Positions 19,196 to 28,915 of a stretch of DNA of 64,000 nt are shown here, piece after piece (position 1 is the first letter of the stretch; every line of letters begins with the position of its first letter). Location: contig CANMJH010000001.1 in NCBI GenBank assembly GCA_947498125.1, positions 1 through 64,000 of the forward strand, read 5' to 3'. The stretch is from an uncultured Nioella sp. (GTDB lineage: Bacteria; Pseudomonadota; Alphaproteobacteria; Rhodobacterales; Rhodobacteraceae). A program made the position numbers and the translations under genes. Below the pieces are notes generated by a model. The model did no database searches and was not told where the DNA came from. It saw only the letters and a list, made by a program, of their open reading frames with translations.

Positions 19196-19527
19196 TTTGG
19201 GTTTCCTCCGCTACTCAGTTTGTCAAAGGCTCTGCATGCGCTCCGAAACGGGCGCTTGCTTGATAGAGCTTTCGATTTACTGGCCCCGCGCTGTTTCGGG
19301 GGTCATGTGCGCGGCGGTGCCCCTCACAAATCCCGGTCAAGCACTGCGATAGCGGGACCACGTTGGATCAAATCATCACCGGTTTGACAGGGGAAGAAAG
19401 ATTTAAGGATAGGAGGTAGTAGATTTTTTAGCTTGATCGCCCCGATCATGCATCTTGATGCAGCTAGCAGCCAATCGAAGGTTGCGAATTTGCGAAGCGT
19501 TCCGAATTTAGAGAAAGGGGGAAGAGA
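19196..19527. other. 332-bp stretch without a gene
   Basis: This is the upstream region of the minus-strand secreted-protein gene, up to the tRNA-Thr 3' end. GGTTTCCTCC at 19199-19208 contains its ribosome-binding site read in reverse. I see no other supported feature. Confidence 0.5.
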
Positions 19528-19602
19528 TGGTGCCGCAGGGGAGGATTGAACTCCCGACCTCGTCATTACCAATGACGCGCTCTACCACTGAGCTACTGCG
19601 GC
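19528..19602 (-). tRNA. tRNA-Thr (anticodon GGT)
   Basis: Read on the minus strand, GCCGCAG pairs with CTGCGGC. The anticodon loop TTGGTAA carries GGT and is closed by CGTCA/TGACG. The T-arm GGGAGTTCAATCCTCC and an encoded CCA complete a 75-nt gene. Confidence 0.95.
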
Positions 19603-19697
19603 GTGTGGTGTGGGCGGTCAATTAGACGGAATTTTGAAGCGGCGCAAGCGCAATCTGGACGCTTTTTTACCTTGCCTGTATGACAGGGGGCATGAGC

Positions 19698-19853
19698 ATG
19701 TCGAAGCCCCCCAAAGCCAGCCCCTCGGGCAGAGCAAAAAAAGCCGCCTCAACGCGTGAAGAGCGATTGAAAGCGGCACTTAAGGCCAATATGGGCCGCC
19801 GAAAGGCACAGGCCAAGGCACGCAGCAGCGCAGATAAAACAGAAAAACCATAG
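19698..19853 (+). CDS. Small basic protein upstream of murA
   Basis: The 51-residue Lys/Arg/Ala-rich peptide starts MSKPPKASPSGRAKK, with a central TREERLKAALKANMGRRKAQAKAR helix split by a glycine. AGGGGG lies 7 bases before the chosen ATG; two further in-frame ATGs lie just upstream. I recall similar small basic proteins at this place before murA in Rhodobacterales, which supports a real gene. Its function is unknown; the charge pattern fits nucleic-acid or ribosome contact. Confidence 0.7.
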   Translation: MSKPPKASPSGRAKKAASTREERLKAALKANMGRRKAQAKARSSADKTEKP

Positions 19854-19922
19854 GTAAGCGGTTGTGCCGGGATCAAACTTTGCGCAAAGAACAACCCGCA
19901 TCAGAGCAAAAAGGCAGCAGGC

Positions 19923-21194
19923 ATGGATAAGATAGTCGTTACGGGAAATGGGCCGCTTTCGGGTCAAATTCCAATCGCAGGTGCAAAGAATGCCTGTTTG
20001 GCGCTGATGCCGGCCACGTTGCTCAGCGATGAGCCTTTGACGCTGACCAATGCGCCGCGCCTGTCCGATATTCGCACGATGACCGAGTTGCTGTCGTCCC
20101 TTGGCGCCGAAGTGACCGCACTGAATGATGGCAAGGTTATCGCCATGTCCTCGCATAATGCCGATAACCCGATGGCCCATTATGACATCGTGCGGAAAAT
20201 GCGCGCGTCTAATTTGGTGCTTGGCCCGCTTTTGGCGCGTCATGGCCGGGCCGAGGTGTCGTTGCCCGGCGGCTGCGCGATTGGGGCGCGGCCGATGGAT
20301 CTGCATATCTCGGCGCTGGAAGCGATGGGCGCGGAAATTGAATTGCGCGATGGTTACCTGCATGCCGTTGCAAAAGGCGGCCTGAAGGGCGCGGTGCATG
20401 AGCTTCGGTTTGCCTCGGTCGGGGCCACGGAAAACGTTCTGATGGCTGCATCGCTGGCAAAAGGCACAACTGTGCTTAAGAACGCCGCGCGTGAGCCCGA
20501 GATTGTCGACCTTGCCGATTGCCTGCGCGCAATGGGCGCTCAGATTTCAGGGGATGGCACTTCAACCATCGAGATCCAAGGCGTGGACAGCTTGCATGGC
20601 GCGACGCATCCCGTTGTCACCGACCGGATTGAGCTTGGGACTTATATGCTTGCCCCTGCCATTACAGGCGGCGAGGTTGAACTTATTGGCGGGCGCCGGA
20701 ATTTGCTGGAAAGTTTCTGCCAGAAACTGGAAGAGGCCGGGATCGTTATTGAAGAGACGGCCAATGGGCTGCTCGTCAAACGTGGCGGTGATTTGGTCAA
20801 GGCCGTTGATGTCGTGACCGAACCCTATCCTGGGTTTCCAACCGATTTGCAGGCGCAGATGATGGCGTTGATGTGTACGGCCAAGGGCACGTCGGTTCTG
20901 GAAGAAAAGATCTTCGAGAATCGCTTTATGCACGCCCCTGAATTGACGCGCATGGGTGCACAGATTGAGGTACATGGTGGCACGGCCACCGTGACGGGTG
21001 TGGACCGGTTACGCGGCGCGCCGGTTATGGCGACCGATCTTCGGGCTTCGGTTTCGCTTATTCTTGCGGGTCTGGCGGCCGAGGGCGAAACGGTTGTCAG
21101 CCGCGTTTACCATCTGGATCGCGGCTATGAGCATCTTGTGACCAAGCTGAAGGGCTGCGGCGCTAAGATTGAAAGGGTGCCAGAAAATGGCTGA
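19923..21194 (+). CDS. murA: UDP-N-acetylglucosamine 1-carboxyvinyltransferase MurA
   Basis: This is the first committed step of peptidoglycan synthesis: enolpyruvyl transfer from PEP to UDP-GlcNAc. The 423 residues are normal length. The fosfomycin-target Cys is present in [11 protein letters not shown] near residue 119, and the N-terminal [17 protein letters not shown] segment with the catalytic Lys is intact. It heads a compact gene block; the next gene overlaps its end by 8 bases. Confidence 0.96.
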   Translation: MDKIVVTGNGPLSGQIPIAGAKNACLALMPATLLSDEPLTLTNAPRLSDIRTMTELLSSLGAEVTALNDGKVIAMSSHNADNPMAHYDIVRKMRASNLVLGPLLARHGRAEVSLPGGCAIGARPMDLHISALEAMGAEIELRDGYLHAVAKGGLKGAVHELRFASVGATENVLMAASLAKGTTVLKNAAREPEIVDLADCLRAMGAQISGDGTSTIEIQGVDSLHGATHPVVTDRIELGTYMLAPAITGGEVELIGGRRNLLESFCQKLEEAGIVIEETANGLLVKRGGDLVKAVDVVTEPYPGFPTDLQAQMMALMCTAKGTSVLEEKIFENRFMHAPELTRMGAQIEVHGGTATVTGVDRLRGAPVMATDLRASVSLILAGLAAEGETVVSRVYHLDRGYEHLVTKLKGCGAKIERVPENG

Positions 21195-21663
21195 AGAAGA
21201 CGCGAAATTTGAAGATGGCGGCGCGCGCGCTTTGGCGCTGAAGGCGCTGGACGCTGATGATCTGAACGTTATCTCGACCCTTGTTCAGGATGCGATCTTT
21301 CCGGCACCTGAAATGCATTGGGACCGTAAACGCCGCCAATTCGCATTGCTTCTGAACCGGTTTCGTTGGGAGGAAGGTCCGCGTATTGGCGCGCATCCGC
21401 CCGAACGTGTGCAGGCGGTGTTGTTAATTTCTGATGCGCTGGCGGTTGCCTCGCAAGGTGTCGATCGCGCCGATGCGGATGTGATCTTGTCGGTTCTGTC
21501 ACTTGAATGGACACCGGGCGAGGATGGCATGGGCCGGATCACCTTGGTTCTTGCGGGTGACGGTGCAATCGCTGTCGATGTTGAATGCCTTGATGTCGTG
21601 CTGAAAGACGTCACGCGCCCCTATATTGCGCCCTCAGGCAAGGCGCCTGACCATCCCGAATGA
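21187..21663 (+). CDS. DUF2948 family protein
   Basis: A 158-residue cytoplasmic protein that I recognise as the DUF2948 family, found in alphaproteobacteria beside murA and hisD. Its function is unknown. The ATG lies inside the murA end (8-base overlap), and the gene ends in an ATGA overlap with the acetyltransferase, so translation is probably coupled. The phrase [20 protein letters not shown] is typical of the family. Confidence 0.8.
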   Translation: MAEEDAKFEDGGARALALKALDADDLNVISTLVQDAIFPAPEMHWDRKRRQFALLLNRFRWEEGPRIGAHPPERVQAVLLISDALAVASQGVDRADADVILSVLSLEWTPGEDGMGRITLVLAGDGAIAVDVECLDVVLKDVTRPYIAPSGKAPDHPE

Positions 21664-22172
21664 TTGCGCGCGTCATAAAGCGGGTGCGGTTAAAAATCCG
21701 CCGCTTGCGCGCTGACGACGCCGAAATTTGGCGCGCCCTGCGCCTTGAAGCGCTTAACGCGCATCCCGAAGCCTATTCCGCCACACATGACGAGGCTGCG
21801 GGCCGTAGCCTTGCGGCGTTTGCAGCGCGGCTGGAAGCTGGAATGGTCTATGGCGCGTTTCTCCATGACGATCTGATTGGCTCGATGGCGCTGGATCTCA
21901 GCGACGCTGACCCGCAAACCGGCGAAATTACGTCAGTCTATATGCGCCACGAATATCGACGTCTTGGCGGGTCCAAGCGGTTGTTTTCGGCGTTGTTGCG
22001 CGCCGCGCGGCGTCAAAAGCTGACGATCTTGACGCTGGATGTGGCGGAAGAAAATACCGGCGCTATCGCGTTTTATCAGGCCATGAAATTCAAGATTGGC
22101 GCGCCGGCGGGGCGGGCGCTCATCCGGGATGGGCGCATGATCGAGCTTGTGACCATGCTGCGGCAGCTCTGA
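21660..22172 (+). CDS. GNAT-family N-acetyltransferase
   Basis: The 170-residue protein has the acetyl-CoA-binding core of the GNAT fold: ITSVYMRHEYRRLGGSKRLF (motif A; the usual RxxGxG/A reads RRLGGS) and VAEENTGAIAFYQAMKF (motif B). The substrate is unknown; RimI-like or small-molecule acetylation are both possible. It overlaps the DUF2948 gene by ATGA. Confidence 0.85.
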   Translation: MIARVIKRVRLKIRRLRADDAEIWRALRLEALNAHPEAYSATHDEAAGRSLAAFAARLEAGMVYGAFLHDDLIGSMALDLSDADPQTGEITSVYMRHEYRRLGGSKRLFSALLRAARRQKLTILTLDVAEENTGAIAFYQAMKFKIGAPAGRALIRDGRMIELVTMLRQL

Positions 22173-22224
22173 TGCTTGCCGACCGGGGCGCATCCGGCTA
22201 TGTGCAGGGCGTTACTGGAGACCC

Positions 22225-23544
22225 ATGATGCCGCAATTCCTCGACACCAACGACGCCGATTTTGACGCCCGTTTTGCCGCGCTTTTGGACATGAAGCGCG
22301 AAGACTCGCCGGATGTGGATGAGGTTGTGGCCGGGATCATCGCTGATGTGCGTGCGCGCGGCGATGAGGCTGTGATCGAGTTAACCGCGCGGTTTGACCG
22401 TTTGACGCTTACCCCGGATACGCTGGCTTTCACCCCCGAAGAAATCGATGCCGCCATTGCAACGGTGCCAGATGACGAGCGTGCGGCGCTGGAACTGGCC
22501 GCGGCCCGCATCCGCGCCTATCACGAGCGGCAAATGCCGCAGGATGAAAGCTGGGTTGACGCGGCGGGTGCAAGCTTGGGCTGGCGCTGGTCTGCGGTCT
22601 CGGCGGCGGGGCTTTATGTGCCCGGCGGGCTGGCCTCATACCCATCATCCGTATTGATGAACGCGATCCCCGCGCAGGTTGCCGGGGTAAAGCGTTTGGC
22701 GATTTGTGCGCCCACGCCGGATGGGGTGGCGAACCCGCTGGTTTTGCTGGCGGCCAAGCTGTCGGGTGTTGAAACCATCTATCGGATTGGCGGCGCGCAA
22801 GCGATTGCAGCCATGGCCTACGGCACCGAAACCATCCAGCCGGTTGATAAAATCACGGGCCCAGGCAATGCCTTTGTGGCCGCTGCCAAGCGCCGGGTCT
22901 TTGGCAAAGTTGGCATCGATATGATCGCGGGCCCGTCCGAGATTTTGGTGATTGCTGATAAAGAAAACGATCCTGACTGGATTGCACTGGATCTGCTAAG
23001 CCAAGCAGAACATGACGAAAGCGCGCAGAGCCTGTTGATCACCGATGACGCGGCTTTTGGACGTAAAGTGGCCGAAGCTGTCGAAAAACGCCTTGAGACG
23101 CTAGAGCGCCGGGTGATTGCCGGGGCCAGCTGGCGCGATTTCGGGGCGGTGATCACTGTGCGTGATCTTGATGAGGCGGCCGAGCTTTCAAACCGCATTG
23201 CGCCTGAACACCTTGAGCTTTGTGTCGCGGAACCCGAAGCGCTTGCTGAGAAATGTGTCCACGCCGGCGCGCTTTTCCTTGGCGCTTGGACGCCAGAAGC
23301 CATCGGCGATTACATCGGCGGGCCAAATCACGTCCTGCCCACAGCCCGCTCAGCGCGGTTTTCGTCTGGCCTGTCTGTCATGGATTTCGTCAAGCGCAGC
23401 ACCATTGCAAAGATGACACCAGCGGCGCTCAAAGCCATCGGCCCTGCGGCCGTCACATTGGCCAATTCCGAAAGTCTAGAAGCCCATGGCCTCTCGGTCG
23501 CGGCGCGGCTACAACAGTTGAATAACGAGGAGGCGGAGTCATGA
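22225..23544 (+). CDS. hisD: Histidinol dehydrogenase
   Basis: It catalyses the last two steps of histidine synthesis, histidinol to histidine with two NAD. At 439 residues the length is normal. Family blocks seen are VPGGLASYPSSVLMNAIPA, GPGNAFVAAAKR, and the zinc/catalytic region QAEHDESAQ with the His and Glu residues, then NHVLPT near the C-terminus. GGAGACCC precedes tandem ATGs; either the first or second Met could start. The next gene overlaps by ATGA. Confidence 0.96.
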   Translation: MMPQFLDTNDADFDARFAALLDMKREDSPDVDEVVAGIIADVRARGDEAVIELTARFDRLTLTPDTLAFTPEEIDAAIATVPDDERAALELAAARIRAYHERQMPQDESWVDAAGASLGWRWSAVSAAGLYVPGGLASYPSSVLMNAIPAQVAGVKRLAICAPTPDGVANPLVLLAAKLSGVETIYRIGGAQAIAAMAYGTETIQPVDKITGPGNAFVAAAKRRVFGKVGIDMIAGPSEILVIADKENDPDWIALDLLSQAEHDESAQSLLITDDAAFGRKVAEAVEKRLETLERRVIAGASWRDFGAVITVRDLDEAAELSNRIAPEHLELCVAEPEALAEKCVHAGALFLGAWTPEAIGDYIGGPNHVLPTARSARFSSGLSVMDFVKRSTIAKMTPAALKAIGPAAVTLANSESLEAHGLSVAARLQQLNNEEAES

Positions 23545-24017
23545 GCCAATCCATCTGCCACATAGAAATTGACGACAGCAACCTGCCAGCGCCGACGCCT
23601 GAGATCGAGCAGGAGCGCAAGGTCGCCATTTTTGATTTGCTCGAAGATAACAGCTTTGAGCTGCCTGCCGCCGCCGGAAAACTTGACGGGCCGTACCGCC
23701 TGTCTTTGGCCATTCGCGAACGGCGCCTTGTCTTCGATATTGACAGTGACGCAGGCGAGGACGCGGCAGAATTTCACCTGTCGCTCAGCCCGTTTCGTCA
23801 GGTCGTCAAAGATTATTGGCAAATCTGCGAAAGCTATTTCAGCGCAGTGAAGACTCTGCCGCCCAGCCAGATTGAGGCCATCGATATGGCCCGGCGCGGG
23901 ATTCATAATGAAGGCGCACGCGTGCTTCAGGAACGCCTTGAGGGCAAGGCCGTGGTCGATCATGACACGGCCCGTCGCCTCTTTACCCTTATCTGCGTGC
24001 TGCATTTCGGAGGGTGA
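23541..24017 (+). CDS. UPF0262 family protein
   Basis: A 158-residue protein I recognise as UPF0262, an alphaproteobacterial family regularly found just behind hisD. Its function is unknown. It starts MSQSICHIEID and overlaps the hisD stop by ATGA. No membrane segment or signal is visible. Confidence 0.8.
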   Translation: MSQSICHIEIDDSNLPAPTPEIEQERKVAIFDLLEDNSFELPAAAGKLDGPYRLSLAIRERRLVFDIDSDAGEDAAEFHLSLSPFRQVVKDYWQICESYFSAVKTLPPSQIEAIDMARRGIHNEGARVLQERLEGKAVVDHDTARRLFTLICVLHFGG

Positions 24018-24022
24018 CGTAG

Positions 24023-24499
24023 GTGACCAAGGACCTTCCCAGCTCTGTCCTGTTCTGCTGCGATCACAACGCGATACGCTCGCCCATGGCCGAAGGGCTG
24101 ATGAAGCTTTTTTATGGGCATTCGACCTATGTCCAATCGGCAGGCGTGCATAACGACCTTGAGATTGACGGATTCGCCATCGCCGTTTGCGCCGAAATGG
24201 GGGTCGAGCTGGATCAGCACCGCTCGCGCAGCTTTGATGAGATGCAGCAATGGGGCGATGACATGACCGGGTTTGACGTTATCATTGCTTTGTCACCTGC
24301 AAGTCAACGCATGGCGCTTGAGCTGACCCGGCAGTTCCATATCGATGTGGAATATTGGGCGATAATGGACCCTACGGGCATTGGGCATGGCCGCGAAGAT
24401 AAGCTGGCCGCCTACCGGCAATCCCGTGATCATTTGGTCAAACGCATCATCGATCGCTTTGGCCCACCAACCGAATGCGCCGCCCCACACATAAAATAA
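24023..24499 (+). CDS. Low-molecular-weight phosphatase-like protein
   Basis: The 158-residue protein has the CX5R phosphatase P-loop CDHNAIRS near the N-terminus after a hydrophobic strand (SVLFC) and ends with a DPTG-like DP motif (IMDPTGIG) that can supply the general acid. It could be a protein-tyrosine phosphatase or an arsenate-reductase relative; position in the housekeeping block argues for the former. Translation probably starts at GTG, five bases behind the UPF0262 stop; GACGTAGG upstream gives weak support. Confidence 0.75.
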   Translation: MTKDLPSSVLFCCDHNAIRSPMAEGLMKLFYGHSTYVQSAGVHNDLEIDGFAIAVCAEMGVELDQHRSRSFDEMQQWGDDMTGFDVIIALSPASQRMALELTRQFHIDVEYWAIMDPTGIGHGREDKLAAYRQSRDHLVKRIIDRFGPPTECAAPHIK

Positions 24500-24514
24500 C
24501 GTCCCTAAAGGCGC

Positions 24515-24541
24515 AGAAGGCGCGAAATTCCGCGCTCTTCT
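24515..24541. terminator. Hairpin before infA
   Basis: AGAAGGCGCG pairs with CGCGC-T-CTTCT (10 bp, one bulged T, 6-base loop) 15 bp behind the phosphatase-like gene. It lacks a T-run and may be a weak terminator separating infA. Confidence 0.4.
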
Positions 24542-24650
24542 GTTAAGAAAGCCCGGCACGGGGCAGTTTAGCCTTGAAATACGCGCGATTGAGGCGCATC
24601 TAACCGCCATTCCGCGCAACATGACGCGGATATGCAATGTAGGAGAGACC

Positions 24651-24869
24651 ATGGCCAAGGAAGAATTGCTCGAATTTCCCGGTGTCGTAAAGGAACTTCT
24701 GCCGAACGCGACGTTCAGGGTCGAGCTTGAAAACGGCCATGAGATCATCGCGCATACGGCAGGCAAGATGCGGAAAAACCGCATCCGGGTTCTGGCTGGC
24801 GACAAAGTCCAAGTTGAGATGACCCCGTATGATCTGACCAAGGGTCGGATCAACTACCGCTTTAAGTAG
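24651..24869 (+). CDS. infA: Translation initiation factor IF-1
   Basis: The 72-residue S1/OB-fold protein binds the ribosomal A site during initiation. The sequence is canonical: MAKEE start, [33 protein letters not shown] and the C-terminal [20 protein letters not shown] precedes the ATG; ten extra upstream codons are rejected because the family starts at this Met. Confidence 0.97.
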   Translation: MAKEELLEFPGVVKELLPNATFRVELENGHEIIAHTAGKMRKNRIRVLAGDKVQVEMTPYDLTKGRINYRFK

Positions 24870-24879
24870 AAGCAGTTAG

Positions 24880-25455
24880 ATGCGTTTGATCCTCGGATCG
24901 GGCAGCCCCCGGCGCAAAGAGCTGCTGGGGGTTTTGGGTGTCGTGCCAGATGCGATCTGCCCGCCTGACATTGACGAGGACCCTCATAAATCTGAATTGC
25001 CGCGCCCCTATTGCGAACGGGTCGCGCGCGAAAAGGCGCTGGCGATTGAAGCCGCGCCAGACGACGTCATTCTGAGTGCTGATACAACCGTGGCCCTTGG
25101 CCGCCGGATCATGGGCAAACCCGCAGATGCAGGCCAGGCGGCCGAGTTTCTTCTGGCACTGGCCGGACGGCGCCACCGCGTTATTACGGCGGTGGCTGTG
25201 CGCAAAGGCGATCAGCTTTGGCAACGCTCGGTCGAAAGCCATGTAAAAATGAAACGTCTAAGCGATGTCGAGTTGAATGCCTATCTGGCGACCGACGATT
25301 GGCGCGGTAAGGCGGGGGGCTACTCGATCCAAGGCCCCGCAGGTGCGTTTATCCCATGGATCAGCGGCAGTCATTCAGCGATCGTCGGCCTGCCATTGGC
25401 CGAAACCGCACAATTACTTACAGCAGCCGGTTGGCCGGTTTGGAGGGGCGCATGA
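24880..25455 (+). CDS. Maf-like nucleotide pyrophosphatase
   Basis: The 191-residue protein hydrolyses non-canonical or canonical nucleoside triphosphates and was first linked to septum inhibition. The N-terminal [12 protein letters not shown] motif, the SADTTVALG region with the catalytic Asp and the [12 protein letters not shown] motif are all present. It starts 10 bases behind infA and overlaps the next gene by ATGA. Confidence 0.92.
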   Translation: MRLILGSGSPRRKELLGVLGVVPDAICPPDIDEDPHKSELPRPYCERVAREKALAIEAAPDDVILSADTTVALGRRIMGKPADAGQAAEFLLALAGRRHRVITAVAVRKGDQLWQRSVESHVKMKRLSDVELNAYLATDDWRGKAGGYSIQGPAGAFIPWISGSHSAIVGLPLAETAQLLTAAGWPVWRGA

Positions 25456-26501
25456 AGGGCCGTATCGTTGTCTTGGACGAAATCGCTGGCCGCAGCGCGG
25501 CGGCGTTGCTTGTGGATGGCCGATTAGAGGATCTGCTGATTGACCCAGCCGAAGGGGCAGGGCCAGCACCCGGCGCAATCCTGCGCGGTGTGTGCGACCG
25601 CCCAATGAAAGGGCAGGGTGGGATGATCCTGACCCTTCCTGATGGGCATAAAGGCTTTTTGAGACAATCTAAGGGGTATAGTCCCGGTCAGACATTGCTG
25701 GTGCAAGTCACGGGGATTGGCCTTGATGGCAAGGCGGCGCCGGTGAATACCCGGCTTCTGTTTAAAAGCCGCTATGCGATTGTGACGCCCCAAGCGCCGG
25801 GCTTTAATGTGGCTCGGTCGATCAAAGATGAAGAAGAGCGTGAGCGCCTGCTGGAAATCGCCCATGAAGAAATGGATGAGGCTCCGGAAGGGTTTGGCCT
25901 GATCTTGCGCAGCGCCTCGGGCGATGTTGCCAGTGACGAGGTTGCGGCCGATATCGCTGCGATGCGCGATCTGGCCGTGGCGGTTCTGGCCGATGCCGAA
26001 GGCGCGCCCGAATTGCTGGTCGATGCCCCCGACGCCCATTTGGAAGCGTGGCGCGACTGGTCGATGCCTGCCCCGGATGAAATCATCGACGGCGAAGGCA
26101 GTTTCGATGATCATGGCGTGTGGGAGCTTTTAGATGCCCTTGGCCGCCCGACATCCGGTTTGGCTGGAGGTGGCTCTATGGTGATCGAGCCCACATCCGC
26201 GCTGGTGGCGGTTGATATCAATACGGGCGGGGATCATTCGCTCGCTGCCGGGCTGAAGGCCAATATGGCAGCGGCCCGCGACCTGCCACGGCAATTGCGA
26301 TTGCGAGGGCTGGCCGGGCAAATCACGCTCGACGTTGCGCCAATGCCGAAGAAAGACCGCCGACAATTCGAAGACGCGCTGCGCCGGGCGTTTCGGGCAG
26401 ATGGCACCGACACCGTTCTGGCCGGATGGACGCCTCTAGGAATGTTCGAATTGCAACGCAAACGCGATCGTCATCCTTTGCCTGTGGAGCTTTTTTCATG
26501 A
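25452..26501 (+). CDS. Ribonuclease E/G family protein
   Basis: The 349-residue protein is related to the catalytic core of RNase E/G. It shows an S1-like N-terminal part ([20 protein letters not shown]), the nuclease segment [14 protein letters not shown] with a metal-binding Asp, and [11 protein letters not shown]. It is shorter than RNase G (about 490) and lacks the zinc-link CxxC and most C-terminal parts. The exact substrate is unknown. The true start is the ATG in the maf stop overlap. Confidence 0.8.
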   Translation: MKGRIVVLDEIAGRSAAALLVDGRLEDLLIDPAEGAGPAPGAILRGVCDRPMKGQGGMILTLPDGHKGFLRQSKGYSPGQTLLVQVTGIGLDGKAAPVNTRLLFKSRYAIVTPQAPGFNVARSIKDEEERERLLEIAHEEMDEAPEGFGLILRSASGDVASDEVAADIAAMRDLAVAVLADAEGAPELLVDAPDAHLEAWRDWSMPAPDEIIDGEGSFDDHGVWELLDALGRPTSGLAGGGSMVIEPTSALVAVDINTGGDHSLAAGLKANMAAARDLPRQLRLRGLAGQITLDVAPMPKKDRRQFEDALRRAFRADGTDTVLAGWTPLGMFELQRKRDRHPLPVELFS

Positions 26502-26674
26502 GCTGCCCGATGTGCAAAAAGCCGGCCGCAGAAAAATACCGCCCCTTTTGTTCGAAGCGCTGCGCTGATTTGGATCTGGGCCGGTGGCTTACTGGTGGCT
26601 ATGCGATCCCGACCGATGACGCCGATGACAGTGAACCGCTGGGCGGTCCGGACGGCTCAGATCGGCTGAACTAG
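26498..26674 (+). CDS. yacG: DNA gyrase inhibitor YacG
   Basis: A 58-residue zinc protein with CPMC and CSKRC forming the four-Cys zinc site, followed by ADLDLGRWLTGGYAIP, typical of YacG, which binds GyrB. It overlaps the ribonuclease gene by ATGA and is the last gene of the block that begins with murA. Confidence 0.92.
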   Translation: MSCPMCKKPAAEKYRPFCSKRCADLDLGRWLTGGYAIPTDDADDSEPLGGPDGSDRLN

Positions 26675-27034
26675 CCTTCCAAAAACATGCAAAATTTGTG
26701 GTTTTGACCGGTGCGAAATTTGATTCGTTCCGAATCAATGGTTTTTGAGACTATTCCAAATATCGAAATTCAGATTTCGCAGTTACTTCATGAGTGATAA
26801 AAAATCGCTATAAATCAATGTGTTGGCTTAAGATGCAAAAAGCACATGACTGCGAGTCAAATCCTCATTTTGTTCGTTGTTCGGACGTTTCAGTTTCAAA
26901 ATTGACCAATTTGACGAATCTATGAGTCCAAAGCCCACGAGTTTCTTGACGTATTCATGAAATCCCCCGCACTCTATCCCCCGGACGACCCGCCCTAAGG
27001 TGGCGGTTAGCCGCAAATACACAGGGAGATAAAA
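26675..27034. other. 360-bp AT-rich upstream region of tauA
   Basis: No gene is seen. The sequence is clearly AT-richer than its surroundings, as expected for a regulated promoter region. It should contain the tauA promoter and possibly TauR sites. GGGAGAT at 27022-27028 is the tauA ribosome-binding site. Confidence 0.5.
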
Positions 27035-28030
27035 ATGAAGTTGAAACTGGTATCCAGCGCGGCCCTCGGCCTAGTGATGAGCGCGCAAGCGCTTGCCGCT
27101 CAAGGCCTTGACGAAATCACGGTTGGTTATTTCCTCGAATGGCCCATGCCATTCCAATACGCCAAAGCAATGGGCACATATGAAGAAGAGATGGGCGTGA
27201 CGGTCAACTGGCGTGCTTTTGACACTGGCACTGCCATGTCAGCGGCGATGGCGTCGGGCGATGTGCATATCTCAGTCAGCCAAGGCGTTCCACCATTCGT
27301 GGTTGCGACATCGGCCGGTCAGGATTTGCAAGCCATCGACGTTGCGGTCAGCTACTCTGAAAACGATAACTGCGTTGTACATGCCGACATGGAAATCACC
27401 GCAGAGAATGCCGCAGATCTGGAAGGGTCTCGCGTAGGTGTGCCAATTGGTACCGCTGCTCACTATGGCTTCTTGCGCCAGATGGAGCATTTCGGCATCG
27501 ACGTTTCCAGCCTTGAGGTTGTTGACATGGCGCCGGCAGATTCTGCTGCAGCTCTGTCGCAAGGGTCCTTGGACATGGCATGTGGTTGGGGCGGTGCGCT
27601 GCGCCGTATGCTTGACCACGGCAATACTCTGCTGACTGGCGACGAGAAGATTGAACTGGGCATCTACGTCTTTGACGTAACTTCTGCTCCGGCGACCTTT
27701 GTCGAAGAAGAGCCTGAGCTGGTTGCAGCGTTCCTTGCTGTCACCGCAGAAGCCAACGCAATGTGGAACTCGGGCGAGAATACCGATGCAATGCTGCCGG
27801 TAATCGCAGCAGATGCAGGTATGGATGAAGAAGCAACAGCCGCGACTATGGCTGGTTTTGACTTCCCATCTGTCGAAGCACAGCTGTCCGAAACCTGGCT
27901 CGGTGGCGGTACACAGTCCTTCCTTCTCGAAGTTGCGGAATTCTTCGTCGAAACCGGCAACATCGATCAAGCACGTAGCTCGTATGAAAGTGCTGTAAAC
28001 GCTGGCCCATTGGGCGCGTCTGATATGTAA
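27035..28030 (+). CDS. tauA: Taurine ABC transporter substrate-binding protein
   Basis: The 331-residue periplasmic protein has a signal peptide ending in ALAAQG (cleavage near residue 22) and the NMT1/SsuA-like fold start EITVGYFLEWPMPFQYAK. Taurine specificity is inferred from context: tauB-tauC follow and tpa and tauR are nearby. A stable hairpin directly behind the stop separates it from tauB and may raise its mRNA level over the other subunits. Confidence 0.87.
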   Translation: MKLKLVSSAALGLVMSAQALAAQGLDEITVGYFLEWPMPFQYAKAMGTYEEEMGVTVNWRAFDTGTAMSAAMASGDVHISVSQGVPPFVVATSAGQDLQAIDVAVSYSENDNCVVHADMEITAENAADLEGSRVGVPIGTAAHYGFLRQMEHFGIDVSSLEVVDMAPADSAAALSQGSLDMACGWGGALRRMLDHGNTLLTGDEKIELGIYVFDVTSAPATFVEEEPELVAAFLAVTAEANAMWNSGENTDAMLPVIAADAGMDEEATAATMAGFDFPSVEAQLSETWLGGGTQSFLLEVAEFFVETGNIDQARSSYESAVNAGPLGASDM

Positions 28031-28039
28031 TTACTACTT

Positions 28040-28068
28040 CTCGGGGGCGAATTTTCTTCGCCCCCGAG
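28040..28068 (+). other. Perfect 12-bp hairpin between tauA and tauB
   Basis: CTCGGGGGCGAA and TTCGCCCCCGAG form a perfect GC-rich stem around a 5-base loop, 10 bp behind the tauA stop. No T-run follows, so it is more likely a 3' stabiliser of the tauA message or a partial attenuator than a full terminator. Such intercistronic hairpins are common behind binding-protein genes. Confidence 0.75.
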
Positions 28069-28108
28069 GCCTTAAGACCCCAACAAACACAAAATTAGGA
28101 GGGACGAT

Positions 28109-28915
28109 ATGGACGGGCTCAAGCTCGAAAACATCTCCATGCGGTTTGATCTGCCCAATGGCGGCGCGGTTCAGGCGTTGAAAGATGTTTCGCTCGATAT
28201 CAAAGAAGGTGAGATCATGTCGGTCCTCGGCCCATCGGGCTGTGGTAAGACCACGCTTCTCAACATTATCGCTGGCTTTCTGGCCCCCACGGATGGAACC
28301 GTTTCGTTGAACGGGAATGTCGTCCATGGGCCCAATGCTGAACGCGGTATGGTTTTTCAGAAAGGCGCCCTTTTTGAATGGATGAGCGTGCGCCAAAATG
28401 TTGACTTCGGCCCGCGTATGAAAGGCATGCCAAAAGCCGAGCGGGATGTAATTGCCGATCACTTGCTTGAAACCGTCGGTCTTCAGGACTTCAAAGAAAA
28501 AGCGGTTTACGAGCTTTCGGGCGGTATGCAGCAACGTGTGGCTCTGGCCCGCTGTCTTGCCAATGACCCTGACGTCATCTTGATGGACGAACCGCTTGGC
28601 GCGCTGGACGCGTTGACTCGTGAAAAGATGCAAGGCCTTGTGCTGAAGCTGTGGAAAGAGACCGGCAAGACCATCATCCTGATCACGCACTCGGTCGAAG
28701 AAGCGCTGCTTTTGGGCGAGCGCCTGATAGTCATGGCACCGCGCCCCGGCCGCTTGCACAAAGAATATAACCTGCCTTTCGCAGAACGCGGCGTGAATGC
28801 CGATCTGCGCGATGTCAAGAAATCCGAAGGTTTTGCGGAAACCCGCGATGAGATCCTGACGATGATCTGGGACATGGAAGAAGAGATCATGGGCCGCTCA
28901 GAGGAGGCTGTCTGA
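28109..28915 (+). CDS. tauB: Taurine ABC transporter ATP-binding protein
   Basis: The 268-residue ATPase has Walker A GPSGCGKTT, signature LSGGMQQRVA, Walker B VILMDEPLGALD and a switch His in THSVEEA, matching the nitrate/sulfonate/taurine subfamily. AGGAGGGACGAT precedes the ATG. It overlaps tauC by one base (TGATG), with GAGGAGG inside its end serving tauC. Confidence 0.9.
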   Translation: MDGLKLENISMRFDLPNGGAVQALKDVSLDIKEGEIMSVLGPSGCGKTTLLNIIAGFLAPTDGTVSLNGNVVHGPNAERGMVFQKGALFEWMSVRQNVDFGPRMKGMPKAERDVIADHLLETVGLQDFKEKAVYELSGGMQQRVALARCLANDPDVILMDEPLGALDALTREKMQGLVLKLWKETGKTIILITHSVEEALLLGERLIVMAPRPGRLHKEYNLPFAERGVNADLRDVKKSEGFAETRDEILTMIWDMEEEIMGRSEEAV

